Shown here one piece after another: positions 16,220 through 24,605 of a DNA stretch of 64,000 bases. Under the pieces are notes generated by a model. It saw only the letters and a list, made by a program, of their open reading frames with translations. It had not been told where the DNA came from and made no database searches. Within the stretch, counting starts at the first letter, position 1. Each line of letters begins with the position of its first letter. This DNA comes from Armatimonadota bacterium (GTDB lineage: Bacteria; Armatimonadota; Fimbriimonadia; Fimbriimonadales; Fimbriimonadaceae), in NCBI GenBank assembly GCA_016125185.1, contig WGMG01000006.1:1116001-1180000 (forward strand), written 5' to 3'. Position numbers and translations under genes: made by a program.

Positions 16220-16945
16220 TTACGACAGAATTTTGTGATTTTTGAACCCCATCCACAAGAGTACAACCGTCGCCGCCGACATATCTAAAATGACGTCGGC
16301 GTAAGACCCAACTCGGTTCGGCATAAAGCTTTGTCGGAACTCGTCGCATATCGAAATGCAAAGCGGGAAGGCAAATGCTGTTAGCATCGCTCGCCGCCGG
16401 TCATCGACCACCCGCGACAGGTAGGTGCCGAAGAGCGCCATGAGCGTTCCGTAAAAGGTGACGTGGATGATTTTGCGAATCCAGATCACGAGTCGAATGA
16501 TTTGTTCGGATGTCAGGCCAAGGAACGTGAACCACGGGTGCATCTTGTCAGCTCCACCGGTCGAGGCGCTGAAATAGGCCACCGACCAGTTAAGCAGGAT
16601 CGCAGTCACCAGCCACAGGTCTTCCTTTTTCAGCCGCTTGTTCGCTAAAAGAACTGAAGTTCCTATTCCCGCCAAGGCGATCTCAATCATGAGCGAGATC
16701 GGACTAATGTCTCGTCCGTCTCGACGCTCGCTAATTAGCCAAAACAAACCAAGAGGTCCGAGCCAGAAAAGAAGCAGAGATTCACCATTTGGGCGCCTTC
16801 GTAGCTCGGGGCAGACAAGGAACAAAGCTCCTAATCCGAGAATTTCGCATACCACCGGCAACAGGTATGGCGAATCGTTCGTGCGGAAAATCGCCAACCC
16901 AAGCACGACTAAGATGGGACTGGCGTACTTTGCAACTTCCCGCAT
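16220..16945 (-). CDS. VanZ-like family membrane protein
   Basis: This 241-residue protein has about seven membrane segments. The C-terminal half carries the VanZ-like signature: a helix, then ISICDEFRQSFMPNRVGSYA and DVILDMSAATVVLLW, which corresponds to the DExxQ...PxR...D pattern of the family. The N-terminal half (residues 1-110) is an extra set of three or four helices with no match I recognise. VanZ relatives affect teicoplanin sensitivity in enterococci, but most bacterial members have no known role. It is divergent from fba with 17 bp between start codons. Confidence 0.75.
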   Translation of the reverse strand: MREVAKYASPILVVLGLAIFRTNDSPYLLPVVCEILGLGALFLVCPELRRRPNGESLLLFWLGPLGLFWLISERRDGRDISPISLMIEIALAGIGTSVLLANKRLKKEDLWLVTAILLNWSVAYFSASTGGADKMHPWFTFLGLTSEQIIRLVIWIRKIIHVTFYGTLMALFGTYLSRVVDDRRRAMLTAFAFPLCISICDEFRQSFMPNRVGSYADVILDMSAATVVLLWMGFKNHKILS

Positions 16946-16949
16946 GAGA

Positions 16950-16955
16950 TACCAT
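16950..16955 (+). promoter_or_regulatory. -10 element, leaderless geometry
   Basis: TACCAT ends 7 nt before the fba ATG at 16963. No ribosome-binding site is visible in the short gap. Confidence 0.4.
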
Positions 16956-16962
16956 TACTATT

Positions 16963-17982
16963 ATGCCGGTACCAGACGCAGCAACTTTTGCGCGCATGCT
17001 CGACGCTGCCCAAAAAGGCAACTACGCCCTCGCTTCGATCAACGTGACTTCGAGTACGACCCTCAATGCGGCGTTGGCTGCGTTTGCAGAGACCAAAACG
17101 GATGGCATCATCCAGTTCAGCACGGGTGGATCGGAGTTCGCCAGCGGACCGATCAAAAGCATGTCTGAGGGTGCGATCGCGCTGGCCGAGTACACGCACC
17201 GCGTGGCCAAGGACCTGCCCTGCTATGTGGCGTTGACCACCGACCACTGCGTCCCGCCGAAGGTCGATGCGTTTGTCCGTCCGCTGATCGCAGAGAGCAA
17301 ATCCCGTGTCGACAAAGGTCTGCCGCCGCTATTTAATGGCCATATGTTCGACGGATCCGAACTGAACCTGAAGGACAACATGACCACGGCCAAGGATCTT
17401 CTCGCGGCAATGGCCCCTCTCGGCATCATCCTGGAAGTTGAAGCTGGTGTGGTCGGCGGCGAAGAGGACGGCATCGACAACACGGGTGTGGGCCACGAGA
17501 AGCTCTACACCACCCCGGAAGACATGCTGTACGTGTACGACCAACTGAGCCCGATCGGCCGCTTCACGCTGGCCGCCACGTTTGGCAACGTGCATGGCGT
17601 TTACAAGCCCGGCAACGTCAAGCTCAATCCGGAAATCCTGCGCGAAGGCAACGAGGCGATGAAGGCCAAATACGGCAAGATTCTCGACCTCGTGTTCCAC
17701 GGCGGAAGCGGAAGCCTGCTTTCCGAGATTCACGCCGCAGTAGACTACGGCGTCGTGAAAATGAACGTGGATACCGACTGTCAGTACCACTACTCGCGCC
17801 CGGTCGTGGACCACGTGATGAAGAACTACGACGGCATGCTGCGCATCGATGGGGAAATGGGCGACAAAAAGACCTACGACCCACGAAGCTACATGAAAAA
17901 GGCAGAAGCCGGCATGAAAGCTCGCGTCATCCAGGCCGCTACCGAACTGCGAAGTGTTGGTATTTCGTTAGTGAATGGCTAA
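16963..17982 (+). CDS. fba: Class II fructose-bisphosphate aldolase
   Basis: This 339-residue zinc aldolase interconverts fructose-1,6-bisphosphate with glyceraldehyde-3-phosphate and dihydroxyacetone phosphate in glycolysis and gluconeogenesis. Catalytic Asp94 and zinc ligand His95 lie in LTTDHCVPP, further ligands are in ILEVEAGVVGGEEDG (about 157-170) and at His211 (FGNVHGVY), and the phosphate loop is FHGGSGSLL with His246. The length and spacing match the longer class IIA (E. coli FbaA-like) branch. It appears to be transcribed alone or with the following small gene. Confidence 0.96.
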   Translation: MPVPDAATFARMLDAAQKGNYALASINVTSSTTLNAALAAFAETKTDGIIQFSTGGSEFASGPIKSMSEGAIALAEYTHRVAKDLPCYVALTTDHCVPPKVDAFVRPLIAESKSRVDKGLPPLFNGHMFDGSELNLKDNMTTAKDLLAAMAPLGIILEVEAGVVGGEEDGIDNTGVGHEKLYTTPEDMLYVYDQLSPIGRFTLAATFGNVHGVYKPGNVKLNPEILREGNEAMKAKYGKILDLVFHGGSGSLLSEIHAAVDYGVVKMNVDTDCQYHYSRPVVDHVMKNYDGMLRIDGEMGDKKTYDPRSYMKKAEAGMKARVIQAATELRSVGISLVNG

Positions 17983-18018
17983 GAGCTAGAGCGGAGTGGT
18001 AACCTATCGGGAATTCTT

Positions 18019-18195
18019 ATGATCATCAACGAGATCATTGGGCATAAGGTGGTGGTCCATGTCGAGAATGGCACCCAGGTCGTCATGCACCGAGGCGTGC
18101 TGGAACAGGCGGATTCGCTCTTTATTCGACTGAAAAAGGATAATGAGACGATCTACTTCTGCCTGGTAAACGTCATCGCCATTCATCCGGTGTAA
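18019..18195 (+). CDS. 58-residue Sm-like (Hfq/LSm-type) small protein
   Basis: The product reads MIINEIIGHKVVVHVENGTQ, then a short stretch, GVLEQADSLFIRLKKDNET and IYFCLVNVIAIHPV. The pattern of alternating beta strands with ENGTQVVMHRGVLEQAD corresponds to the Sm1 motif (strand, VNG turn, G-x-I/L-x-x-F/A-D), and IYFCLVNVIAIHP to the Hfq Sm2 strand (YKHAISTVVPSRP-like). The stop codon overlaps the start of the next gene as TAATG, which is strong evidence that it is translated and coupled to it. It is too short for a usual Hfq (70-100 residues) and lacks the N-terminal helix. RNA binding is an inference from fold pattern only. Confidence 0.7.
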   Translation: MIINEIIGHKVVVHVENGTQVVMHRGVLEQADSLFIRLKKDNETIYFCLVNVIAIHPV

Positions 18196-19043
18196 TGCCA
18201 CGCGTCGCTTGCGTCCAGATGGACGTTACATACGGCGACCGCGACGGTAACACGCGTCGAATCAACGATCATATCCACGTCCTGAAGGCTCAGAACGTGG
18301 ATATCGTCGTTTTTCCCGAGTGCAGCATTGGCGGATATTGCGTCGAGACGCCCGAACAGCGATCAGAAGTCGCCGTTCCCGCTTACTCAAACCACTTGCT
18401 TCAGATTCAAGAAGCCGTCGACGTTCACGACATGATCGCAGTCGTCGGCTTCGCCGAGAGCGGGGAAGGGCACTGCTTTTACAACTCGGCCGCCCTCTTT
18501 TGCCCGGGCGAGAACCCTCGTGTCTATCACAAAACCCACCTCCCCGAGTTGGGCTATGACCGGTTTGTCACGCCGGGCGACGACTTTCCCGTTTTCGACA
18601 CCAAGCATGGACGCTTGGGCCTCCTCATCTGCTTTGATATCCGCTTCCCCGAGGCCGCTCGCATTCTGGCGTTAAAGGGAGCCGATGCGATCCTCCTTCC
18701 TACCAATTGGCCGACCGGTGCTGACATCAGCGCCGACCTGCTTGCGCTGGCTCGCGCGGTAGAGAACAAGGTCTACGTGGCGACGTGCAATCGAGTCGGC
18801 ACCGAGAAGGGCTTCACGTTCATCGGCAAGAGCAAGATCATCGATCCAATGGGTACGATTTTGGCTTCAGCAGGGGCGGATGAGAAGGTACTAATTGCTG
18901 ACTTGGACTTCGAAGTCAGCCGAAATAAACGCAATGTGACGGTGCCCGGCAAGCACGAAACGACAATCTTCGACAGTCGGCGGCCTGAACTTTATGCATC
19001 ATTTTTCGGGCATACTGTTCCAATTACTGTCGAAAAGCAGTAA
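18195..19043 (+). CDS. Carbon-nitrogen hydrolase (nitrilase superfamily) protein
   Basis: This 282-residue amidase-fold enzyme has the Glu-Lys-Cys triad: Glu42 (VVFPECSIGGY), Lys113 (YHKTHLP) and Cys146 (LLICFDIRFPEAAR). Relatives hydrolyse amides such as carbamoyl-putrescine, omega-amidated keto acids or deaminated glutathione; the substrate here is unknown. The ATG overlaps the stop of the Sm-like gene (TAATG), so the two products are probably made together. The C-terminus is extended by about 20 residues after RPELYASF. Confidence 0.9.
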   Translation: MPRVACVQMDVTYGDRDGNTRRINDHIHVLKAQNVDIVVFPECSIGGYCVETPEQRSEVAVPAYSNHLLQIQEAVDVHDMIAVVGFAESGEGHCFYNSAALFCPGENPRVYHKTHLPELGYDRFVTPGDDFPVFDTKHGRLGLLICFDIRFPEAARILALKGADAILLPTNWPTGADISADLLALARAVENKVYVATCNRVGTEKGFTFIGKSKIIDPMGTILASAGADEKVLIADLDFEVSRNKRNVTVPGKHETTIFDSRRPELYASFFGHTVPITVEKQ

Positions 19044-19075
19044 AGTACACAATCCCTGCGAGTGAGTTATTGACG

Positions 19076-20263
19076 ATGAAATTAGGCGGAAAAACGATTG
19101 TAGCGTTGGCTTGGGCTGGATTCCTTGCCGTCATCATCGGTTGCGGCGGCAGCAGCACCGATAGTGGAACAACCTCCACGACGGCGACGACCTCGACCTC
19201 GGCGACAACGAGCACGACCTCGACGACGAGCACAACTTCAACCACGAGTACGACCTCTACGACGTCGACCACCAGCACCACCTCGACCACGAGCACGACT
19301 TCGACGACCTCTACAACGTCAACAACTTCGACCACGTCTACGACGTCCACTACGGGCACGATGGGATCGCTCCCTCACGATTCGATCCTCTACACGATCG
19401 GCGACGGCACCTTCACCTTCCTGAAGTCCATCAAGTCGGACGGAAGCAACGACACTTCGCTCGCTTCGTTCGCAGTTGCGACTACCAAGGCGGTTGCTCC
19501 GAACCCGACGAAGACAAACCAGTACGCTTTTGCCAGCATCGACCAGAACACGTCGCAAATGACGCTCTATCTTGGCAACTCGGCTCTGAGCACCAGTTCC
19601 GCAACGCTTCTCACGTCGACTTCGTTCGTTGACATCGACGACATCCAGTTCACACCAGATGGAACCTACATCATCTTCAAAGCCGATTCGGGTCTTGGCT
19701 ACAAGATGTATCGAATCCCGGTCACCGGCGGAAACGAAGTCTCCCTGGACGACGTGTTTGAGTTCTCGGTTAGCCCGGTCAACGGAAGCCACCTGATCGC
19801 CTACTCCAAGCCGCTGGCCACGACCTCCGAGGTCTACACCATCGACTACACCACCGCCACTCAGACGCCGATCACTAGCCTCGGTGCCGACGTCTTCTAC
19901 CCGACTTGGTCGAGAGATGGAAGCACGATCCTGTTCGGCTACCTCGCCCCGTCCGCGGTCAACGCCGACCTGTATAAGGTCTCGTCCAGCGGCGGTACGG
20001 CCACTCAAGTTACGAACTCGTCCAATGTGTACGAGATCATGGGCTTCTTCAACGAGGACATGACGAAAATCGCCTCGGTTGGCTTCGACGCCTCGAACAA
20101 CCTGAATCTTTCCGTCATGGGTGCTGACGGATCGAACGTGAATTCGATCCTTTCCGACAACTCCCTCGGAGTCACCTGCTACTGGACCGACAGCAATGGC
20201 CGAGCCATCGCCGTCAACCTTCCGCACTTCCAGATCGGCCCGCGAAAGCGACGCGCCCACTAA
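19076..20263 (+). CDS. Lipoprotein with Thr/Ser repeat linker and TolB-like beta-propeller
   Basis: This 395-residue protein begins with a lipoprotein signal (lipobox VIIGC near residue 25), followed by a low-complexity tether of TST/TTS repeats (about residues 32-97). The C-terminal 290 residues contain TolB/WD40-like repeats, including DDIQFTPDGTYIIFKAD, YPTWSRDGSTILFGY and a Gly-Gly-Thr turn (SSSGGTATQVT). The propeller is probably held at the outer membrane away from the surface by the long flexible, possibly glycosylated linker. The partner is unknown. The start is the ATG at 19076, preceded in frame by a TTG at 19070. Confidence 0.83.
   Translation: MKLGGKTIVALAWAGFLAVIIGCGGSSTDSGTTSTTATTSTSATTSTTSTTSTTSTTSTTSTTSTTSTTSTTSTTSTTSTTSTTSTTSTTSTTGTMGSLPHDSILYTIGDGTFTFLKSIKSDGSNDTSLASFAVATTKAVAPNPTKTNQYAFASIDQNTSQMTLYLGNSALSTSSATLLTSTSFVDIDDIQFTPDGTYIIFKADSGLGYKMYRIPVTGGNEVSLDDVFEFSVSPVNGSHLIAYSKPLATTSEVYTIDYTTATQTPITSLGADVFYPTWSRDGSTILFGYLAPSAVNADLYKVSSSGGTATQVTNSSNVYEIMGFFNEDMTKIASVGFDASNNLNLSVMGADGSNVNSILSDNSLGVTCYWTDSNGRAIAVNLPHFQIGPRKRRAH
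19162..19360 (+). repeat. Low-complexity ACG/ACC/TCG tandem repeat encoding the Thr/Ser linker
   Basis: An irregular run of Thr and Ser codons (ACG, ACC, ACT, TCG, AGC) encodes a continuous Thr/Ser tract. Codons are varied rather than identical, so the protein composition, not a DNA repeat, seems to be selected. Confidence 0.75.
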
Positions 20264-20279
20264 GAAGGCAGAACCTTGA

Positions 20280-20311
20280 AAAGCCCGGAGAAAACTCTCC
20301 GGGCTTTTTTT
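20280..20311 (+). terminator. Rho-independent terminator
   Basis: AGCCCGGAGA (20282-20291) and TCTCCGGGCT (20296-20305) form a stem with an AAAC loop, followed by six Ts. It separates the lipoprotein gene from trmFO. Confidence 0.9.
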
Positions 20312-20330
20312 GCGCCACAATCTATACCTC

Positions 20331-21728
20331 GTGATAAGGATCGTTGGTGCAGGATTTGCTGGGGTCGAGGTGGCTTGGGCTTGCGTGTCCCGCTCCGTGG
20401 AGGTTGCGTTGTACGAGATGCGCCCTGTCAAGTCGAGCCCGGCTCATACCACCGACTACTTTGCCGAGCTCGTCTGCTCGAACTCGCTGAAATCAAAGCT
20501 CCCAACCAGCCCGGCTGGACAGTTAAAGGCCGAGATGGCCGCGCTGGGGTCGATCATTCTGCAGCTAGCCGAGGAGAATGCCGTGCCCGGCGGTGAGGCT
20601 TTGTGCGTGGATCGCAACGCGTTTGGTCGGGCCGTCACTCAGACTATTAGCGAACATCCATTGATCTCCGTGAGCAGGGAAGAGGTCACGCCTGCGATGG
20701 TCGAGGAGTGGCTCGCGCAAGGCGATCAGGTCGTCCTCGCCTCTGGCCCTTTGACTTCGCCTGCTTTGTCCGATTGGCTGGCCAAGAAGACGGGCCGTAG
20801 CCATCTATACTTCTACGATGCCGTCTCGCCGACGGTCGAGGCGTCCTCGCTGGATATGAGCGTCGTCTTTGCGGAGAGCCGCTACGGGAAAGGTGAAGGC
20901 AACGATTACCTCAACTGCCCTTTCAACAAAGAAAACTATGAGGCGTTTGTCGCGGCGCTGGTGACGGCTGAGCGGGCTCCATTCCATGCCTTCGAAGCCG
21001 GCGGCGTGCGGGGGGAGGTGGAAATCGACGAAGACTATAAGCTCCCCGGCGAGCACCAACTGCTCGAACAAATCAAATACTTCGCCGGATGCACTCCGAT
21101 CGAGGCGATTGCCGAGAAGGGCGCGCGGTCGCTGGCCTTTGGCAACTTTAAGCCGATGGGGCTGACCAATCCTGCTACGGGTCGCAGGCCGTGGGCCGCC
21201 CTCCAGCTTCGTCCCGAGAATAAGGAGAAGACGCTTTATTCGCTGGTGGCCTGCCAAACCCGGCTGAAGTTTGGCGAGCAAAAGCGAGTATTCCGTATGG
21301 TTCCCGGCCTAGAGAACGCGGAGTTCGTCCGCTATGGAGTTATTCACCGCAATACGTATATCGAAGCTCCTAAGGCCCTTTTGCCGAACCTAGAAATGCG
21401 CGACGTTCCGAACCTCTTCATCGCCGGGCAGTTGACCGGCGTCGAAGGATATGTCGAATCGGCGGCTATGGGCATCTTGGCGGGCCTCTGCGCCGTTGCG
21501 AAGGCGCAGGGCCGGGAAGTGCCCGTCGCTCCCCGAGAAACGGCGTACGGGGCTCTTCTGGCGCATTTGCAGGACGAGACGCCGCGCGAGTTCGCGCCGA
21601 TGAACATCAACTGGGGCATTTTGCCCGATCCCGACCCGGTTCCGCGGGATAAGAGTGTGAAGCGGGCAATGAAGATCGAAGCCGCGCAAGCGGGCCTGCA
21701 GTTTTGGCTGGAAGCGTTAGCGCTGTAG
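20331..21728 (+). CDS. trmFO: Methylenetetrahydrofolate-tRNA-(uracil-5-)-methyltransferase TrmFO
   Basis: TrmFO methylates U54 in the T-loop of tRNA using methylenetetrahydrofolate and FADH2. The 465-residue protein starts with the FAD-binding Rossmann motif RIVGAGFAGVEVAW, then YEMRP and the very conserved ELVCSNSLKSK, and near the C-terminus the second dinucleotide segment LFIAGQLTGVEGYVESAAMG. The start is the GTG at 20331, which places VIRIVGAG at the N-terminus; the region before it is the preceding terminator. The gap between the terminator and the start codon is only 19 nt, so the transcript probably has almost no leader (CAATCT lies 7 nt upstream). Confidence 0.94.
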   Translation: MIRIVGAGFAGVEVAWACVSRSVEVALYEMRPVKSSPAHTTDYFAELVCSNSLKSKLPTSPAGQLKAEMAALGSIILQLAEENAVPGGEALCVDRNAFGRAVTQTISEHPLISVSREEVTPAMVEEWLAQGDQVVLASGPLTSPALSDWLAKKTGRSHLYFYDAVSPTVEASSLDMSVVFAESRYGKGEGNDYLNCPFNKENYEAFVAALVTAERAPFHAFEAGGVRGEVEIDEDYKLPGEHQLLEQIKYFAGCTPIEAIAEKGARSLAFGNFKPMGLTNPATGRRPWAALQLRPENKEKTLYSLVACQTRLKFGEQKRVFRMVPGLENAEFVRYGVIHRNTYIEAPKALLPNLEMRDVPNLFIAGQLTGVEGYVESAAMGILAGLCAVAKAQGREVPVAPRETAYGALLAHLQDETPREFAPMNINWGILPDPDPVPRDKSVKRAMKIEAAQAGLQFWLEALAL

Positions 21729-22256
21729 CGGAAACTCCGCCACAACCTCGTAAGCGCCATCCGGCTTCGTGTTGAACAGCGTCACCGACTCAACCGTCCA
21801 CTCGATGTCTTCGGGTTTCGCCCCAGAGTGCATGAAGTCGCGCAAGCGATGACCTAGCTTCGTCGAAGCCGGTTTCATACGACCCAACGTAATGTGTGGC
21901 ACAAACCCCTCACGATCGCCCGGCAGAACCGCCGATAGAGCCTCGTACAGCGCGTTCAGATCGCCTTTGACGCTCTCCACGCCCAGCCACAACACGCCAG
22001 GACGCTTGTGGTCAGGAAAAGAGTCGATGGAGCCAACCCGCAGCCGAACCTCCTTTGCGCCTGTCAGCGCCTGGGCTGCCAACTCCCGAACCGCCTCGAC
22101 ATCTTCGTCACCCAGAAATACCAGAGTCACGTGCCACTTCTCGGCCGAAACCCATTTTAGCCCTTGCCGATCCAGCTTCGTCTGAACCTTGGGAACATAC
22201 TCGGACAGAGCATTGCGGGCAATCGGAGACAGGTCGAGTGCGAAAAAGAGCTTCAT
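21717..22256 (-). CDS. thpR: RNA 2',3'-cyclic phosphodiesterase (2'-5' RNA ligase family)
   Basis: This 179-residue 2H phosphoesterase has both HxT motifs: H42-V-T44 ([11 protein letters not shown]) and H121-I-T123 (FVPHITLGR). Family members hydrolyse 2',3'-cyclic phosphodiesters and can ligate tRNA halves in vitro. The ATG at 22256 overlaps the TGA of the upstream prepilin gene as ATGA, indicating translational coupling. It ends convergent with trmFO with a 12-nt overlap. A second, catalytically degenerate member of the family lies at 41.1 kb. Confidence 0.92.
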   Translation of the reverse strand: MKLFFALDLSPIARNALSEYVPKVQTKLDRQGLKWVSAEKWHVTLVFLGDEDVEAVRELAAQALTGAKEVRLRVGSIDSFPDHKRPGVLWLGVESVKGDLNALYEALSAVLPGDREGFVPHITLGRMKPASTKLGHRLRDFMHSGAKPEDIEWTVESVTLFNTKPDGAYEVVAEFPLQR

Positions 22257-22924
22257 GGATTCGTGCGAATATCGCGCATCCATTTTGCATGAAAATCGAG
22301 GAAAAGGCGATTGCGACCGCCAGCATGGGCAGTTTTTCCTTTCAAGTCGGCCGAAACTGAGGGAATGGTTTTCGGAAAATAAGGATCGACCAAGAGCTCG
22401 ACATCGGCCACACCCTCGGGATGTCCCACAATCGGATCATTCGCCGTATTCAAGTCATCGATCGCCTGCTCCACCGACTTACCCCAGAAGTCCTCGATGT
22501 TGACCGGATCATCGGGACGGTCGAACCGCCACATCCAGTACCGCACATCGCCTTGCTTCACCTGAATGGCCTCGCCTACCGGCGTATTGATCGTACCGGG
22601 ACACGACCAAATGTCGTTGTTCTTGAGATAGGGGCCAATGATCACCTCGGCCCATTCGCATCGGGGGTCAGAGGGAGGCCACGTGGTCCATGGACGATAG
22701 CCAAGCGTCGTCTTGAGATCGCGCCTGTCCGGCATCCGATCGTCGTAATCCGACATGTAGAGCGCAAACCCGGTGCCGATCTGCTTCTGGTTGGAGAGGC
22801 AGGCCACACGTTTGGCCGCCGCCTTCGCCTGGCTAAAAACCGGAAACAGAATAGCGGCCAGGATCGCAATGATGGCGATCACGACCAGGAGCTCAATCAA
22901 GGTAAATGCAATCTTTCGGTTCAT
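22253..22924 (-). CDS. Type II secretion/type IV prepilin-like protein
   Basis: This 223-residue protein has a class III signal peptide with the motif [18 protein letters not shown], so prepilin peptidase would cleave before Phe. The usual Gly at -1 is Ala, which is tolerated in some prepilins. The following segment ([20 protein letters not shown]) and a body with [13 protein letters not shown] and a final [16 protein letters not shown] resemble the DUF1559-like pseudopilins that are abundant in planctomycetes and armatimonads. In vivo role unknown. It is probably assembled by a GspE-type ATPase such as the one at 8-9.25 kb. Translationally coupled to thpR. Confidence 0.87.
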   Translation of the reverse strand: MNRKIAFTLIELLVVIAIIAILAAILFPVFSQAKAAAKRVACLSNQKQIGTGFALYMSDYDDRMPDRRDLKTTLGYRPWTTWPPSDPRCEWAEVIIGPYLKNNDIWSCPGTINTPVGEAIQVKQGDVRYWMWRFDRPDDPVNIEDFWGKSVEQAIDDLNTANDPIVGHPEGVADVELLVDPYFPKTIPSVSADLKGKTAHAGGRNRLFLDFHAKWMRDIRTNP

Positions 22925-22973
22925 TCGAATCAAATGCAAATCGGCAAGCCCGACATTGGTACATTTTAGCAAC

Positions 22974-23573
22974 ATGAAATTCGCTTCCGCCGTTCGCTCT
23001 GTCACAAATCCTATGGCGACACTCGTTTTGATGCACGGTCTAGGGAGCGACGAGCAGGACATGCGCGGCTTTGCCGACATGCTCGACGGCCGTTTCGACG
23101 TTGTCTGCCTGCGGGCGCCTCAACGGTACGGACCTGGCTATGCGTGGTTCGACATTCAGTGGACAGTTCGTGGCATCGAGATCGACCCAGACCAGTATTG
23201 GCAGTCCGTCGAGGCGGTAGCCGAGTACCTGAAGGAGCAGAACTTCGAAAGGCTGATCCTCGGCGGATTCAGCCAGGGAGCGATGATGTCCCTCGGCGTT
23301 ATCACCAAGCACCCCGATCTCGCCAAAGGTGCCGTACTCTTGAGCGGCCGTGGCATAGACGACATTTGCCCAGCCTTTGACGGTCCGGTTTTCCACGCTC
23401 ACGGCGCGTTCGACGATGTGATTTCCGTCGAATATGCCTACGTCCTGCGCCAAAATCTGAGCCAACTAGGCGACCGATACGAGTTCCACGAGTACGAAAT
23501 GGGACATTGGATCAACGAAGAAGAGGTCGCCGACCTCAACCGTTGGCTAGCTCGGTTTCTCGAGATCGAATGA
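22974..23573 (+). CDS. Phospholipase/carboxylesterase-type alpha/beta hydrolase
   Basis: This 199-residue serine hydrolase of the dienelactone-hydrolase/YtpX-like group has the nucleophile elbow GFSQGAM with Ser100, an acid in HGAFDDVIS (Asp147/148) and the base in MGHWI (His178). The oxyanion loop is [11 protein letters not shown]. Relatives are short-chain esterases or lysophospholipases. The start at 22974 avoids overlap with the divergent prepilin gene. It overlaps the convergent membrane-protein gene by 27 nt at the 3' end. Confidence 0.88.
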   Translation: MKFASAVRSVTNPMATLVLMHGLGSDEQDMRGFADMLDGRFDVVCLRAPQRYGPGYAWFDIQWTVRGIEIDPDQYWQSVEAVAEYLKEQNFERLILGGFSQGAMMSLGVITKHPDLAKGAVLLSGRGIDDICPAFDGPVFHAHGAFDDVISVEYAYVLRQNLSQLGDRYEFHEYEMGHWINEEEVADLNRWLARFLEIE

Positions 23574-23939
23574 AACGGGGTTGAAGTACTCTCGGACTTC
23601 CTTCGAGTTCCACTTGATCGCCAGGGGGATACAAAGCGGCGCCAAACAGCATGTTGAAATACCCACGCAGATATTGATGAAAGCCCCCATCCACCACTTA
23701 TGCGTTCGCTGAGGTTTGAGGATCGCTAAATTCATAGCGAAGAGGACCCAAGAGTAGATTCCGAGGAAGATCAGCGAGCCGCGGAGCATCGAAATTTGGT
23801 CCGGTGGTATTTGAGAGAGGTCAACCGTACCTTCGCGAAGGACTAGGACTAAAGTCACTGACATCAGAACCAGTACGCAATACCAAACAAGATTGAGAAT
23901 GCAGTAGATTCGATAATGCTTGAGGGCTCTTTCGACCAC
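23547..23939 (-). CDS. Small four-helix membrane protein, unknown
   Basis: This 130-residue protein has four hydrophobic segments (about residues 10-34, 52-74, 80-100 and 92-112) and a Trp/Lys-rich loop (KPQRTHKWWMG). No family was recognised. The GTG start at 23939 is supported by TTAAAT ending 5 nt upstream (leaderless geometry) and by lack of another start. Confidence 0.65.
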   Translation of the reverse strand: MVERALKHYRIYCILNLVWYCVLVLMSVTLVLVLREGTVDLSQIPPDQISMLRGSLIFLGIYSWVLFAMNLAILKPQRTHKWWMGAFINICVGISTCCLAPLCIPLAIKWNSKEVREYFNPVSFDLEKPS

Positions 23940-24012
23940 ACTCTATTTAAGCAGAAACTAGGAACGATGCTGGTGTTATAATCGTCTTCACTCGTTGGAG
24001 TTAGGAAAAGAA

Positions 24013-24552
24013 ATGATTCGAAAGTTCTTACCCGCAATATTGCTCGTCGTTGCGGCAGCCTTTGCGCATGCCGACAAGATTTCTGGATTCGTGAAGGGCG
24101 CGCCCTCCGGTCGTACTTTCCAAGTTGGTACCAGCAAAGGTACTTACACGGTTGACGCCAGCAAGGCGAAAGTCACGTTGAAAGGGAAGTTCTTTGCGCT
24201 CAGCGGTCTGACCGGTGGTTCGCAGGTCACCGTGGAAGGCACCCTGAAGGGAATGAACATGATGGCCAAGATGGTCAGCATCGGCAACCTTCGTGCTGCA
24301 GGCAAGCCGGTCGCCGCCACCATGAAGCCCGCTCCGAAGAAGATGGACTCGAAGCCTTCGAAAACGATGAAGCCAAAGATGGACGATAAGATGTCCAAAA
24401 CTTCGAAGACGATGAAGCCGAAGACCGACACCAAGACGACCAAGACCACTAAGTCGAAGACGGACACCAAGGCTAAGACCGACTCGAAGACTACCAAGAC
24501 GGACACCAAGAAGAAGAAGACCGATACTAAGACGAAGACCGGCGGAAATTAA
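24013..24552 (+). CDS. Exported OB-fold-like protein with Lys/Thr/Asp repeat tail
   Basis: This 179-residue protein has a signal peptide (MIRKFLPAILLVVAAAFAHA), a small beta domain of about 75 residues (ISGFVKGAPSGRTFQVGTSK to VTVEGTLKGMNMMAKMVSIG, resembling DUF5666-like OB folds), then a highly basic tail of KTD/KTK/KSK units from about residue 100 to the end. The tail could bind polyanions such as DNA, LPS or polysaccharide, but this is inference. TATAAT at 23976-23981 and a GGAGTTAGGAAAAG ribosome-binding region fit a conventional promoter and leader. Confidence 0.75.
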   Translation: MIRKFLPAILLVVAAAFAHADKISGFVKGAPSGRTFQVGTSKGTYTVDASKAKVTLKGKFFALSGLTGGSQVTVEGTLKGMNMMAKMVSIGNLRAAGKPVAATMKPAPKKMDSKPSKTMKPKMDDKMSKTSKTMKPKTDTKTTKTTKSKTDTKAKTDSKTTKTDTKKKKTDTKTKTGGN

Positions 24553-24569
24553 TCCCCTCTTCTCTAAGG

Positions 24570-24605
24570 AGACCTCTCGACTTCGCGGTCGAGGGGTCTT
24601 TTTTA
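24570..24605 (+). terminator. Rho-independent terminator
   Basis: AGACCTCTCGAC (24570-24581) pairs with GTCGAGGGGTCT (24588-24599) and is followed by TTTTTT. It ends the exported-protein gene and overlaps the 3' end of the convergent permease gene. Confidence 0.85.

Noticed and set aside
19162-19360. Possible CRISPR or satellite array in the ACG/ACC/TCG repeats
   Set aside because: No spacer-repeat organisation. It is a coding low-complexity Thr/Ser tract in an intact lipoprotein gene.
19319-20431. Open frame on the minus strand opposite the lipoprotein gene (370 codons)
   Set aside because: It is antisense to a well-supported lipoprotein gene, runs through its terminator and has Arg/Gly/Val-rich composition without domains.
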